64,000 nt of DNA from Phycisphaerales bacterium UBA1845 (GCA_002338715.1 DDIR01000124.1:13084-77083); one strand, 5' to 3'. Shown: positions 44,799-54,320, counted from the stretch's first letter. Notes: generated from the sequence alone by a model not told the origin. A program made the numbers and translations.

Positions 44799-46411
44799 GG
44801 TGCAATCTCCACGGCGTCGGAAGGCACTGCCGGGTTTTGATTCTCATTTGGTTTGCTGCGATCAAGCAGCGCGGCGACCGGACGTCCGGTCACGCGTTCG
44901 AGATCGATTTCGGCCAGCGCCGCGTCGCGCAGCGCGTCCAATTGATTGGTGCGTGTCGTGATGTATGCCCGCTGCGCTTCGAGCAAGGACAAAAACGAAA
45001 CGCGCCCAATGCGGTAACCGTCTTGGGCGAGCGAGACGTTGCGCTTCGCCGTCGGTACGAATTCGTCGCGATAGAATCGAGCGTTTTCGGAGGCGGTGCG
45101 GACACGCGCTAGGCCGATGTGGATGTCCTGAGCCGCATCAACGAGCATTGCGTCGCGCTCCTGTCTCGCTTGTTCTAGAAGGCGATCGGCTTTGGCGATC
45201 TGCGCCTGGTTTTGATCCCAGACCGGCAACTCCAGCGACAGCGTTGGACCTGCAATCGCATTGGGGCCTTCGGTTGCTCGAGGCATCAGGTTGGGCGGGG
45301 TCGGCGCGCCGGATTGCAGCGAGTCGAAGAGCGTTTCCGCCAGCCAGTCGCGATCGCCGCGCGAACGGCTTTCCGCCAATTGAAAACTGAAGCCGATTTC
45401 AAGTGAGCGCAGGAACCGGACCCGCTCGAGCCGGGTCCGCGCTTCGGCCGATTCAACGCTTCGATCCACGATCTGAAGATCAAGCCGCGCGGCGCGTGCA
45501 AACTTCTGCAGTTGCTCGGCGGATACGTTCCAGGTTGAGCATTCGCGAGTTGATCCTGTTAGGACCATTTGCCGCGGATCGTCGCTCAATCCCAACAGCC
45601 GGCTCAGTTCTGCCTTGGCTTCGGCCGCCGCAAGCTTGGCGTTGCGCAGGTTCGTTTCGGCTTGCAGTTTGGTCGCCCGCGCGAGGTTGAGATCAACCTC
45701 CGATCCCGAACCGGCTTGTTGTCGCAACGCCGCGATCTCGACGAGCTTGGTCGCAATATCGAGTCCGTCGCTGGCCAGTTCGATCTGGGCGTCGGACTGC
45801 ACAGCGCGAACATACGCCCGTCGGACATCCAAGACGACATTCGCCGTCACCCGAGCGGCTTCCAGCACAACCTGATCGAGATCGCGCTGGGCAACCTTGG
45901 TGCGGGCCGGTACGAGCCAAAGCTCGGCAATATTCTGCGCCAAGTTAACTTCGACATAAGGCCGACCGCCTCCATCCGGCAACAACACCGAAAGAAACAA
46001 TGCCGGGTTCGAGTAAAGCGTGGACTGCACGAAATCCGCCCGCGAGACACCGATCGAAAGCATCGCGCCGCGCACACGTGGGTTATTCAGCAGCGCGACC
46101 TGGGCTGCTTGTTCTGCAGACAGACCCTTGTCAAGCAGTTCGCGGGTAGCAATTTCAGCCGTGGCCTCGTCGCGCAGAATCAAGTGGCCCGGCATGCCGA
46201 CGGCGCGTTCCATCGCATCCGCCGAGCGTAGCATTTCCGGTTGAGCGTCGAGAGATGCGCAGCCGCCCAGCGACAGCAGTGACGCACCCATGGCAATAAG
46301 GCGTAAACCTGGAACGCGTCGCAGCAAACGATACGAGCCTGCTTGAAGGGGCGCAGCGCAATGCCTGGCTCGCCGCGATGTGCGCGCCTGGTCCCTATCT
46401 ATGAGTTGCAA
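44795..46411 (-). CDS. Outer-membrane efflux protein, CusC/TolC family
   Basis: Trimeric outer-membrane channel of the metal exporter, 538 residues as read. Two OEP repeats with long helices are clear (for example KVAQRDLDQVVLEAARVTAN and DRLLEQARQERDAMLVDAAQ). TTG at 46411 is taken as start because GGAG lies about nine bases upstream; a lipobox-like LSLGGC follows only near residue 51, so the true start may be the ATG at 46291, which has no good ribosome site. It is the first gene of the pump operon, and its stop overlaps the adaptor start. Confidence 0.88.
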   Translation of the reverse strand: MQLIDRDQARTSRRARHCAAPLQAGSYRLLRRVPGLRLIAMGASLLSLGGCASLDAQPEMLRSADAMERAVGMPGHLILRDEATAEIATRELLDKGLSAEQAAQVALLNNPRVRGAMLSIGVSRADFVQSTLYSNPALFLSVLLPDGGGRPYVEVNLAQNIAELWLVPARTKVAQRDLDQVVLEAARVTANVVLDVRRAYVRAVQSDAQIELASDGLDIATKLVEIAALRQQAGSGSEVDLNLARATKLQAETNLRNAKLAAAEAKAELSRLLGLSDDPRQMVLTGSTRECSTWNVSAEQLQKFARAARLDLQIVDRSVESAEARTRLERVRFLRSLEIGFSFQLAESRSRGDRDWLAETLFDSLQSGAPTPPNLMPRATEGPNAIAGPTLSLELPVWDQNQAQIAKADRLLEQARQERDAMLVDAAQDIHIGLARVRTASENARFYRDEFVPTAKRNVSLAQDGYRIGRVSFLSLLEAQRAYITTRTNQLDALRDAALAEIDLERVTGRPVAALLDRSKPNENQNPAVPSDAVEIAP

Positions 46412-46447
46412 GTTCTGAAGCTCCGATTACGAATTACTGGTGACCTT

Positions 46448-46486
46448 TCGTCGCGCATGCGACGACCCAGCGGGTGTGCGCCCGCT
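46448..46486 (-). terminator. Two adjacent hairpins after the His-rich lipoprotein gene
   Basis: On the minus strand the stop at 46489 is followed at once by an eight-base stem (46469-46486, one G-U pair) and then by a seven-base stem with a four-base loop (46448-46465). Neither is followed by a T run, so they may stop transcription weakly or stabilise the mRNA end. Confidence 0.35.
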
Positions 46487-46488
46487 TC

Positions 46489-46929
46489 TTAGGTCAACAG
46501 CACAATCGTCCGGAGTTGGGGGAGGGAATCCTGGCTGACGTAATGGGCTGGCGGGGAGCGCGGCGGAGTCAAAGCGACCGCGGAGCCATCGGAACAATTG
46601 AGGCAGGTCACATCAAGTGATCTGCAATCGATTTGCAGTTGCGTCGACGGTCGGGTAACACGCGGCGGAAGTATCAAAACCACGACGGGCGAGTGATCGT
46701 TGTCACTGTAGTGATGATGATCATCACTCTCGTGATCGTTTAAGTCACCGTTGCCAGTAGTGTGCCTGTGTTCGTGCGAATGAGTTGTGCCGTCGTGATG
46801 ATGTACGTGCGTGTGGTGGACATGATGATGGTGACCATCCGAATGCTTGTGGACACCTCCCACAGTCAGCCAGCAACCGGTTAAGGCCAATGCACTCAAG
46901 CACGCCCAAGTTCTCGAATAGGTCATCAT
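46489..46929 (-). CDS. Histidine-rich lipoprotein, probable metal-binding
   Basis: 146 residues beginning with a lipoprotein signal (ACLSALALTGC, lipid Cys19). Between about residues 25 and 82 there are more than twenty His residues in clusters (HKHSDGHHHHVHHTHVHHHD and following), typical of periplasmic metal-buffer or metallochaperone proteins. The C-terminal half holds a few Cys (DVTCLNCSDGS) and is otherwise unremarkable. It lies 77 bases upstream of the exporter operon in the same direction. Metal binding is very likely from composition; which metal is unknown. Confidence 0.75.
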   Translation of the reverse strand: MMTYSRTWACLSALALTGCWLTVGGVHKHSDGHHHHVHHTHVHHHDGTTHSHEHRHTTGNGDLNDHESDDHHHYSDNDHSPVVVLILPPRVTRPSTQLQIDCRSLDVTCLNCSDGSAVALTPPRSPPAHYVSQDSLPQLRTIVLLT

Positions 46930-47133
46930 CGCAATTGATCCAGTCTCGCTGGTTTCATATCGGCAGATTGAGCAGAGTCCGACACAATGACGCCTTGGCT
47001 ATCTTCACGACCCACTCCTAAGGGTAGTGCTTGCCGAATTTCGGTCATCGGCATTGTACTGGGCGATGCGCAAGGGGCAATTCATATGGCTGCCAGCAAT
47101 CGGGCACCTGGCACGGCTGACGTGGTTCACAAG

Positions 47134-48156
47134 TCATTCGTCGGCCTTCGGGGCCAAGTTGACCTCGATTGTTACATGAACGAGACCAGGACAGACCTGC
47201 TTAAGTCGCTCCTTGTATTCGTCAGGCTGTCGGGCTGCCGCGCTGACAATCGACATCGCAGCCGCATGGCGACCGGGACCGATGACCCACACGTGCAGAT
47301 CGACCACCTCGGTGTCACCATCCGCTGACAACGCGCATTGTATGACGCCGCACAGGTCATTGGGGGCTTGCCAGTCTAATAGAACTTGGGCGGTTGCCCT
47401 GATCAAACCAACTGACCACCGTGCTACAAGAACTGCCCCGACGATCCCCATGGCCGGGTCGAGCCAAACCGCATCTGCGTACTTCCCGGCCAGCAGGGCG
47501 AATATCGCCAGCACCGATGTGAAGGCATCCGCGACGACGTGTAGGTAGGCGGATCGCAGATTGTGGTCGTGATGATGGTTGTGGTCGTGCGTATGTGCGG
47601 CAAGGCGCCCTTGCGTTCGCTCAGGGTGCCTGCCCGACTCGTCAAGAGACTCGGCACCATGGTGGTGATGTCCGCCGTCGTGATGGCCCAGAACCACGGC
47701 GCACAGTGCATTGACGATCAGACCAACGATCGCCACGACGATTGCCTGCGTGAATTCAATCGCTACAGGATTCAGGAACCGGTCCACGCTTTCCCACGCC
47801 ATGCCGAGGGCGAACACGGCGAGCAGCACGGCGCCCGTGAAGCCGGCGAGTGAGTTGACTTTCCCGGTGCCGAAGCTGAACCGTCCATCCCGGGCGTGGC
47901 GACGTGCGTAAATGTACGCAAAGTACGCGATCGTCAACGCCACAGCGTGCGACGCCATGTGCAATCCATCTGCCAGCAGTGCCATTGAGCCTAACGCGAT
48001 GCCGGTGGCAATTTCGATCACCATCATGGCGCTCGTCGTAATAACGACGATTAGCGTGCGCCGTTCTCCTGGCATCGGCTGGTCCTGGCCGAATGCGTGG
48101 TCGTGTTTCGATCGTCGCTCTTGACGTCCGTTCACCGCACCGAGGCCCTCGCACAT
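47134..48156 (-). CDS. dmeF: CDF family divalent-metal exporter, DmeF-like
   Basis: Cation diffusion facilitator that would move Co, Ni or Zn from cytoplasm to periplasm in exchange for protons, 340 residues. Six helices are seen, with metal-site motifs LADGLHMASH in helix 2 and HVVADAFTS in helix 5. A His-rich cytoplasmic loop lies between helices 4 and 5 (GHHDGGHHHHG ... HTHDHNHHHDHN), as in DmeF proteins that confer Co/Ni resistance. A C-terminal domain follows (DTEVVDLHVWVIGPGRHAA). It lies upstream of the His-rich lipoprotein and the RND operon on the same strand, making a metal-resistance block. The symbol is given by architecture. Confidence 0.88.
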   Translation of the reverse strand: MCEGLGAVNGRQERRSKHDHAFGQDQPMPGERRTLIVVITTSAMMVIEIATGIALGSMALLADGLHMASHAVALTIAYFAYIYARRHARDGRFSFGTGKVNSLAGFTGAVLLAVFALGMAWESVDRFLNPVAIEFTQAIVVAIVGLIVNALCAVVLGHHDGGHHHHGAESLDESGRHPERTQGRLAAHTHDHNHHHDHNLRSAYLHVVADAFTSVLAIFALLAGKYADAVWLDPAMGIVGAVLVARWSVGLIRATAQVLLDWQAPNDLCGVIQCALSADGDTEVVDLHVWVIGPGRHAAAMSIVSAAARQPDEYKERLKQVCPGLVHVTIEVNLAPKADE

Positions 48157-48336
48157 TTGGGCTTTCCCTATTCTGCAATGTTGCCGTTCTCACGATGACG
48201 CGCCGTCAACAAGATCGATGCAACTAATTTCAACGTGCCGGCTATTACATCGTCTACAACAGCATATTCCAGATGGTTGCGATAGCCACACGAATCGAAT
48301 CTGCTCTGCTTGAGAATTTGCCGTGATGGGAATAGG

Positions 48337-48709
48337 TCAGGCCCCTCTCGTTACTTGATCGACTATGCCGCGAACAACACCCGCCACATCGGTACGCAGA
48401 ATGTCGTCGTCCCGACCGAGAATCTCAGCGACGTTTGTCTGCCGGCACGGCGTCGGTAATCTCGGCCACGTTCGACCGATAGGCGAAGCGCTTCAACGTC
48501 GAGTAGTGATGCAGTCGCTCCAGTGCCATGCGTCTGCACAATTCCTCAGAGTTCTCCAAGATCTCAATGATATCGCGGTAGATGGTCTTCAGCTTAGCGC
48601 GCAACTCCAGACGGGTCGTCAATTGCGGCGGAGTTAACTTGTGTGGGCTCTTGTGATGCGAATAAGACGTCGAACACCGTCGAGCTGAACGCATACTCAA
48701 CTCGGCCAA
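48337..48709 (-). pseudogene. Frameshifted remnant of an unrecognised helical protein
   Basis: The first frame (48709 to 48425) encodes ELRAKLKTIYRDIIEILENS ... LHHYSTLKRFAYRSNVAEIT and stops soon after. A second frame then reads TNVAEILGRDDDILRTDVAG followed by VVRGIVDQVTRGA to a stop at 48337. The phrase NVAEI occurs in both frames because a short DNA segment is nearly duplicated around 48440-48480, which breaks the frame. It looks like a decayed gene. I do not recognise the family. Confidence 0.4.
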
Positions 48710-49207
48710 GCAACGCTGCTGGAATTCATCAACGCCAAGCCATCAGTGGCGTCTGGCTGAAGCCTTATTGAGTCCTTTCTTGAACGACTCCATTCTGCGT
48801 GAACGGCACTGTAGGGTTGAGAAGAATCCGACTGCGTTTTACCCATGGACATCAATCATCTTGCAGTCTGGCGTGAATTTTCTCCTTCGGTTTGTCTCAA
48901 CAAGAAGACTTCTCGACCCACATATCGAGTACTAGGAAAATATGTTCTATTGAGGAATAGAGTCAAGGCCTCTTTCCTACTCATGGAACGCCGACCTCGA
49001 ATCGATTCATCGCATTCGGCTGCACACGATCGCCAACACCGCCGCTCGGAGCGGTTCGGGTACAGCATATCACCGAAGTGCGTGCGGAACTGGCCCACGA
49101 CCTATTCGTTGGTCGTGCGGTTTCGGGATGGTTGGTGAAGTGACAGATTGTTGACTCGACGTAATTGTTTCGCGGCGAGTGGGCATTTTCTTGAGGAGAA
49201 CAGAATC
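48710..49207. other. Non-coding stretch
   Basis: 498 bases with no gene that I can support. Open frames on both strands have irregular composition. GAGGAG at 49193-49198 is the ribosome site of the next gene. Confidence 0.45.
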
Positions 49208-49636
49208 ATGTCAAAGACCGTAATTGCTGAACTTGGGTCGCTCGTCCGCAGACTCAACACTGGCCGCCAAAACGACGTGAATGCCATTGTCGAGATCGAC
49301 GCTGCATTCGATAATCTTGGTGTGGCAACTGCAAAGCCCAAGAAACGCAAGGGTCATTCTGGACCACCGAAGACGGCAAAGAGGCAATCTGGAAAAAGGA
49401 GAGCAGCAAAGATAACCAAGCGTCGGGAGTTTAAGACGATCGCCACTGAGTTAGTGCTCGCGACCTTCGAGAAAGCGGGAGCCAAAGGTTCGACGGGTGC
49501 TCTGCTCACTAAGGCATGGAAGGCTGCGAAATGACCAGGCGATGTGTACAACACTCTCGGACTGCTCACCAAGACAAAGAAAATCGAGAGGAAGAACGTG
49601 AAGGGTGAGCAAGACAGTCGGTATACGCTGGCGTAA
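49208..49636 (+). pseudogene. Winged-helix protein interrupted by an in-frame TGA
   Basis: The ATG at 49208 has GAGGAG nine bases upstream. Residues 1-40 are helical (TVIAELGSLVRRLNTGRQND), a Lys/Arg-rich tail-like linker follows (about 50-80), then a winged-helix-like domain: EFKTIATELVLATFEKAGAK, KGSTGALLTKAWKAAK. The frame stops at TGA (49532-49534), but the same frame continues in family style with PGDVYNTLGLLTKTKKIERK, then KGEQDSRYTLA to TAA at 49636, completing the domain. Hence either a nonsense mutation has broken the gene, or TGA is read through. The former is likelier. Probably a DNA-binding protein. Confidence 0.6.
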
Positions 49637-49654
49637 TCGTACAGGAGAAGAAAG

Positions 49655-49828
49655 GTGCAGCCCTTTACAACCATCGGTGCAATCATCTTTGGCTTGGTTG
49701 CCCTAGCGCATTTTCCCCGCCTTTGCCTTGGCTCGGAGCTTCCGCTAAACGGCAGACGCATTCCGCTTGGCGGATCTATCCTATGTACAACTGGACCCAC
49801 GGGCTGGAAGATTCGATCGAATGGGTGA
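49655..49828 (+). pseudogene. Truncated small hydrophobic membrane protein
   Basis: A GTG with GGAG seven bases upstream opens MQPFTTIGAIIFGLVALAHF, the head of a common family of about 60-residue membrane proteins, and the second strand-like part (LNGRRIPLGGS) still fits. After about 49773 the frame enters the glnS fragment in another frame and ends at 49828 with unrelated residues. The second membrane helix of the family is therefore missing. Confidence 0.5.
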
Positions 49829-49986
49829 CCCACTCGATCTACCCGCTGGAATTCGAAAATCACCGTCCGCTCAACGACTGGTTTCTCTATCAACTCGGCG
49901 TGTTTCGTTCCCAGCGAATCGAGTTCGCCCGATTAAACCTGGAATACACCGTGATGAACAATCGCAAATTAATCGAACTTGTGCGC
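49771..49986 (+). pseudogene. Internal fragment of glutaminyl-tRNA synthetase
   Basis: 72 codons encoding [20 protein letters not shown] to YTVMNNRKLIELVR. They align without gaps to the middle of the full glnS product of this window ([20 protein letters not shown] ... [14 protein letters not shown]); I count 58 of 72 identical. The KMSKS-like motif VMSKR has become VMNNR. Neither the HIGH motif nor the anticodon-binding domain is present, so it cannot work. DNA divergence is high, so it is not a fresh duplication; it was either copied long ago or came from a relative. Confidence 0.85.
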
Positions 49987-50035
49987 CGGTATTGGCAAGC
50001 GCGGGGCAGATTTAGAAGTGCGATAGAAAACACGC

Positions 50036-52039
50036 TTACTCGTTCGCAAGCATGAGCGCGCTGTAGTCTTCGAGATCCACGTCCAAGTCGCCATCTCGGT
50101 CAACTCGGACACATTCCCCGGTGGTTTTTTCACCAGGTCCGGTGAAGCAATCCTTGACCGCCTCAAATGCGGTCCCTTCGAAGTAATCCTCGGCGAGCTT
50201 GAACGAGTCGCCACCAATGACGGCGCCCATCAGACGACCAGGAACATCGTCAGCCGGTGGATGGATACCACCGTAAATCCGCGAGAGGCTGCACTCGTCG
50301 GAGGCGTCGTAGTAGCTGGCCCACTGCAGGGTCACGTCGACGCTGGGACCATCTTCAAACACCAAGTATTCGTTCTGCGGACAGAGGAATTCGCCGAGTC
50401 CGCCCGGGAAGTAGGGTGAACCGGTGAATCGCGCCATTAGCTCAGCCCCTGCCCGACTGAACGTGCTATGCCCTGAGACGTATCCGGGAAACGGGGGTGT
50501 CACGAAACTTGGTCGCTGGTAGGGCCACCAGTTCTCGGCAAGGATCCAACCGACGCCAGCGGTGTCCGTGTCGGGGTTGGCGATGTAGTCCGGTCCGCGC
50601 CAGGCTTTCACTGCGATCTTGCCTTCGTTGCCTGCGAGGTGTTCATGCCGCTCACCGACAGTGGTGGTGTCCAGTGTGACCAATTCGATGGCACCTGGTT
50701 TCAGGTTGATGCCCTGCGGGTGATAGGAGGCTGCCTGGGGATCGCTGCATTGCCCCAAATCGCACATGTAGCGAATCGCCGAAACCGGGCGGATGTAGTC
50801 GTACCAACCCTTCACGCCCCAAGCGGCGACAGCCGAGTCATGCATGGTGGCTCCCAAAGCGAAGTAGAGCTTGACGTCCCACTGGAGGTCATCCAACACC
50901 GGACCCTGTCCCTGGAAACGTTTCTGGAGTCCGGGGGCGTCGGATACATAATTGGCCAACACATACCAAGTTCCAGGCGGGGTTTCCGAGTCGGGACCGT
51001 CCGCCCAGAATTCGGCGAGGATGCGGTAGTAGTCACCGGCTGGAACCACCTGCGGTGGGTACATCACCCCCGTGATGGGATTCTTGTCATAACCATGACC
51101 GTCGTTGGTTCCCAGGGTATTGTTGCCTCTGGCGCTTGGCGAAATGTCGATCATCGATCCATCGGTCGGATCCAACAATCCAGACCATTCGACGACCTGC
51201 TCGAATGCAGATTTGTACGTCGCTTCTGTGGGTGTTCCAATCATCGCGGGAGGACCCGGGTCATGATAGACCCAATAGTCAAATCCATCGCGGTTGTAAA
51301 TCGTGAGATCCTGAGCGGTCAGTGCAAACGCCGAAACGATGCCCCATTCGGGACCGAGTGCTTCGGGATAACCGAAGGGAATAATGTTTCCGGCTTGATC
51401 GACGAAGAATTGCAGCGAAAGCGGCTGCCAACGATTCGGATCGGTGAGCGTCGGATTACCGGGAAGAGACGGAACGAGCGGTTCGTTGATCGGATGATAA
51501 AACTGATTTGCGTATCCGTTCTGTTCATTCGAATTGTCGTTCAGACCGAACATCAACACATTTTGTGCGATGCGGTTTCCAACCGAAGCCGGTGTGTCCA
51601 GCCCGGTTGTTGTAATGTTGATGTCGTAACCCAGATCATTCATCAATGCGTCGAAAGACGGCAACGAAATCGCCGCACCTGGTGAGTTTGCAAACCGCCA
51701 CCTCAGGATCCGATACATCGCGTAACTGATCGTCTCTTCACGGGCAGCCTGCACATCGACGGCTGTGTGGTATTCGTTGGTGAGATACGGGAACGCATCA
51801 TCACCGTAAACCGCCCAGGCGTCATACATCGCAATCGACGTGTGCCACAAATTGCGGGCGTGTACGGTCGGTCGCGCGAAGTCCCTGCGAATCGATTCCA
51901 GAAGGACTTCGTTCCATTGCCTGGCGACCGATTCGGTGGCGCGTGCGCTCTGGGTTGATGCCAAGGCAACCCCGATCATCAGGCAAACAATTGAGGCACG
52001 GCCCATGCGTGCCCCACAACTAGAATGAGAATGAAACAC
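50036..52039 (-). CDS. Secreted vanadium-haloperoxidase/PAP2-like protein with dockerin-like tail
   Basis: A secreted member of the vanadium-dependent haloperoxidase/PAP2 phosphatase superfamily, about 667 residues. GTG at 52039 is preferred because AGGAGG lies six bases upstream; a signal peptide follows (ASIVCLMIGVALASTQSARA). The three active-site motifs are in order: K-x6-RP as KGWYDYIRP (from Lys410), SGH in PGYVSGHST, and SR-x5-H as SRIYGGIH. They bind vanadate or phosphate. The C-terminus has DRDGDLDVDLEDY, a single dockerin-like calcium loop. Whether it oxidises halides or is a phosphatase cannot be told from sequence. It is transcribed toward the pseudogene cluster. Confidence 0.88.
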   Translation of the reverse strand: MFHSHSSCGARMGRASIVCLMIGVALASTQSARATESVARQWNEVLLESIRRDFARPTVHARNLWHTSIAMYDAWAVYGDDAFPYLTNEYHTAVDVQAAREETISYAMYRILRWRFANSPGAAISLPSFDALMNDLGYDINITTTGLDTPASVGNRIAQNVLMFGLNDNSNEQNGYANQFYHPINEPLVPSLPGNPTLTDPNRWQPLSLQFFVDQAGNIIPFGYPEALGPEWGIVSAFALTAQDLTIYNRDGFDYWVYHDPGPPAMIGTPTEATYKSAFEQVVEWSGLLDPTDGSMIDISPSARGNNTLGTNDGHGYDKNPITGVMYPPQVVPAGDYYRILAEFWADGPDSETPPGTWYVLANYVSDAPGLQKRFQGQGPVLDDLQWDVKLYFALGATMHDSAVAAWGVKGWYDYIRPVSAIRYMCDLGQCSDPQAASYHPQGINLKPGAIELVTLDTTTVGERHEHLAGNEGKIAVKAWRGPDYIANPDTDTAGVGWILAENWWPYQRPSFVTPPFPGYVSGHSTFSRAGAELMARFTGSPYFPGGLGEFLCPQNEYLVFEDGPSVDVTLQWASYYDASDECSLSRIYGGIHPPADDVPGRLMGAVIGGDSFKLAEDYFEGTAFEAVKDCFTGPGEKTTGECVRVDRDGDLDVDLEDYSALMLANE

Positions 52040-52613
52040 GAGCGACCTCCTCATAAAGAATCTGCCCATTTGTATCCACGCGGGCGCAGACACAGCGTCT
52101 GTCTGCGATGAAACTGCATTTGGTTCTTGTTATGTCCGAATGCTTGATTGGCGACCCCAGCCGTCCCCGCACACCCTATGCCGACCAGTATAGACGCCGA
52201 CACATTCTCGATACAAGCAGTAGTTTCCTACTTTAACGACCAATGCCTCAACACCCCCGTGGATGCCTCAAAAACAAGCAACTTCACCGGTGCGCGAAGG
52301 TGATTCCAGGCAGCGCCTTGAACCAAATTCCAGCCATTGCCATTTATCGAACTTGGATATGGGACGGACACATCCATCACCGCCTCCTTAGAGATGCGGA
52401 ATGGGCCACTTCGACGCTCAGCCAACGTTTTCGGATGCCTGCGGAAATGAATCTCGGCAGCGGTTTTGGGATGGTCGAAACGCACTGATCGACCCGTTGT
52501 GCACCGTTTGGCCGGGCGCATTCGACCCTGCGTTGTGAGTGACATGCAACGAAGTTATCATTCGCCGCTCGAATTGACCGAATTCAAACATGTCGTTGCG
52601 AATTGAGCGAACC
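52040..52613. other. Divergent spacer between haloperoxidase-like gene and glnS
   Basis: 574 bases, promoter region for both flanking genes. No gene, tRNA or T-box-like leader was recognised. Short open frames lack protein character. Confidence 0.45.
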
Positions 52614-54320
52614 ATGGCCGAGACCACCGAGAAACCATCACTGAACTTCATCGAGCAGATCATCGAAAAAGATCTGGCCTCCGACAAATGGGGTGGCCGC
52701 GTTCAGACCCGATTCCCCCCGGAGCCCAACGGCTACCTGCACATCGGGCACGCCAAGTCGATCTGCCTGAACTTCGGTCTCGCCCAGAAGTACAACGGCT
52801 CGTTTAATCTGCGTTTCGACGACACCAACCCCATCAAGGAAGAGGATGAGTACGTAGAGGCGATTGAAAACGACATTCGCTGGCTTGGGTACGACCTCGA
52901 CGGCAAGGTGCTCTTCGCCTCCGACTACTTCGAGCAGTTCTACGACCACGCCATCACCTTGATTAAAAAAGGTCTGGCGTATGTCTGCGACCTTTCGTCG
53001 GAAGAAACGCGCGAGTATCGCGGCACGTTGACCGCACCGGGTAAGGACAGTCCCTACCGCAATCGAACCGTCGAAGAAAATCTCGATTTGTTTGAACGCA
53101 TGCGGGCGGGCGAATTTCCCGATGGGTCAAAAACGCTGCGTGCCAAGATCGACATGGCCAGTCCCAACCTCAACATGCGCGACCCGGTGATGTACCGCAT
53201 TCTGCACGCGCACCACCACCGCAGCGGTGACAAGTGGTGCATTTATCCCATGTATGACTGGGCGCACGGGCTTGAAGATTCAATCGAAAACGTCACCCAT
53301 TCGATCTGTACGCTTGAATTTGAAAACCATCGCCCGCTTTATGACTGGTTCCTCGATCAGCTCGGCGTGTTTCATTCGCAGCAGATTGAGTTCGCCCGAC
53401 TCAACCTCGGTTACACCGTGATGAGCAAACGCAAACTCCTTGAATTGGTGCGCGACAAACACGTCCGCGGGTGGGATGACCCGCGCATGCCAACCATCCG
53501 CGGTTTCAAACGGCGCGGGTATACGCCGTCGTCCATTCGAACGTTTTGCGAGCGGATCGGCGTCGCCCGCATGAATAGCCGCATCGACATTGCGGTGTTG
53601 GAAAACTGCATCCGCGAAGATTTGAACAAGCGCGCCCCGCGCGTCATGTGCGTGCTCGATCCTTTGAAAGTGGTTATCGAAAACTATCCCGAAGGACAGA
53701 CCGAAGAGATGGACGCGGTCAACAATCCCGAGGATGAAAGCGCGGGTAGCCGCAAGATACCCTTCTCGCGCGAGCTTTACATCGAACGAAGCGACTTCAT
53801 GGAAGACGCACCGAAGAAGTTCTTCCGACTTGCGCCGGGACGCGAGGTGCGCCTTCGCTATGCATACTTTGTCACCTGCACCGACGTCATTAAGAACGAC
53901 GCAGGCGAAGTGATCGAGCTGCGCTGCACGTACGACCCCGCCACCCGCGGCGGCGATTCACCCGACGGGCGAAAGGTCAGAGGGACCATCCATTGGGTGT
54001 CAGCCCATCACGCCGCCGACATCGAAGTCAGACTCTACGACCGCCTCTTCAATGAAGAGAATCCCGACAAGACGCCCGAAGGAAAGTCCTGGCTCGACGC
54101 AATGAATCCGGAGTCGCTTACCACCAAGGCGAATTGCAAACTTGAGTCATCCTGGATCGAAGCCGCCAATGCCGTCAGTTGGCCCGACGGAATTAACAGG
54201 GTGCAGTTCGAACGCACCGGCTATTTCTGTGTTGATCAGGACAGCTCAGACGACAAGCCCGTTTTCAATCGCACGGTCACCCTTCGCGATTCATGGGCCA
54301 AGATCCAAAGCAAGTCGTGA
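52614..54320 (+). CDS. glnS: Glutaminyl-tRNA synthetase
   Basis: Charges tRNA-Gln with glutamine. 568 residues from the ATG at 52614 ([20 protein letters not shown]), which matches the usual GlnRS head; an ATG at 52590 would add eight residues. Class I motifs are clear: HIGH in [11 protein letters not shown] and the KMSKS form VMSKR. The catalytic domain is followed by the GlnRS-type two-barrel anticodon-binding domain (about 340-550), with [14 protein letters not shown] typical of its start. No operon partner is visible. A second, broken copy of the middle of this gene lies 2.8 kb upstream. Confidence 0.97.
   Translation: MAETTEKPSLNFIEQIIEKDLASDKWGGRVQTRFPPEPNGYLHIGHAKSICLNFGLAQKYNGSFNLRFDDTNPIKEEDEYVEAIENDIRWLGYDLDGKVLFASDYFEQFYDHAITLIKKGLAYVCDLSSEETREYRGTLTAPGKDSPYRNRTVEENLDLFERMRAGEFPDGSKTLRAKIDMASPNLNMRDPVMYRILHAHHHRSGDKWCIYPMYDWAHGLEDSIENVTHSICTLEFENHRPLYDWFLDQLGVFHSQQIEFARLNLGYTVMSKRKLLELVRDKHVRGWDDPRMPTIRGFKRRGYTPSSIRTFCERIGVARMNSRIDIAVLENCIREDLNKRAPRVMCVLDPLKVVIENYPEGQTEEMDAVNNPEDESAGSRKIPFSRELYIERSDFMEDAPKKFFRLAPGREVRLRYAYFVTCTDVIKNDAGEVIELRCTYDPATRGGDSPDGRKVRGTIHWVSAHHAADIEVRLYDRLFNEENPDKTPEGKSWLDAMNPESLTTKANCKLESSWIEAANAVSWPDGINRVQFERTGYFCVDQDSSDDKPVFNRTVTLRDSWAKIQSKS

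Noticed and set aside
46448..46486. CRISPR-like or riboswitch structure from the two hairpins
   Set aside because: There are only two stems of different sequence, placed after a stop codon; no repeat-spacer pattern and no conserved riboswitch core.
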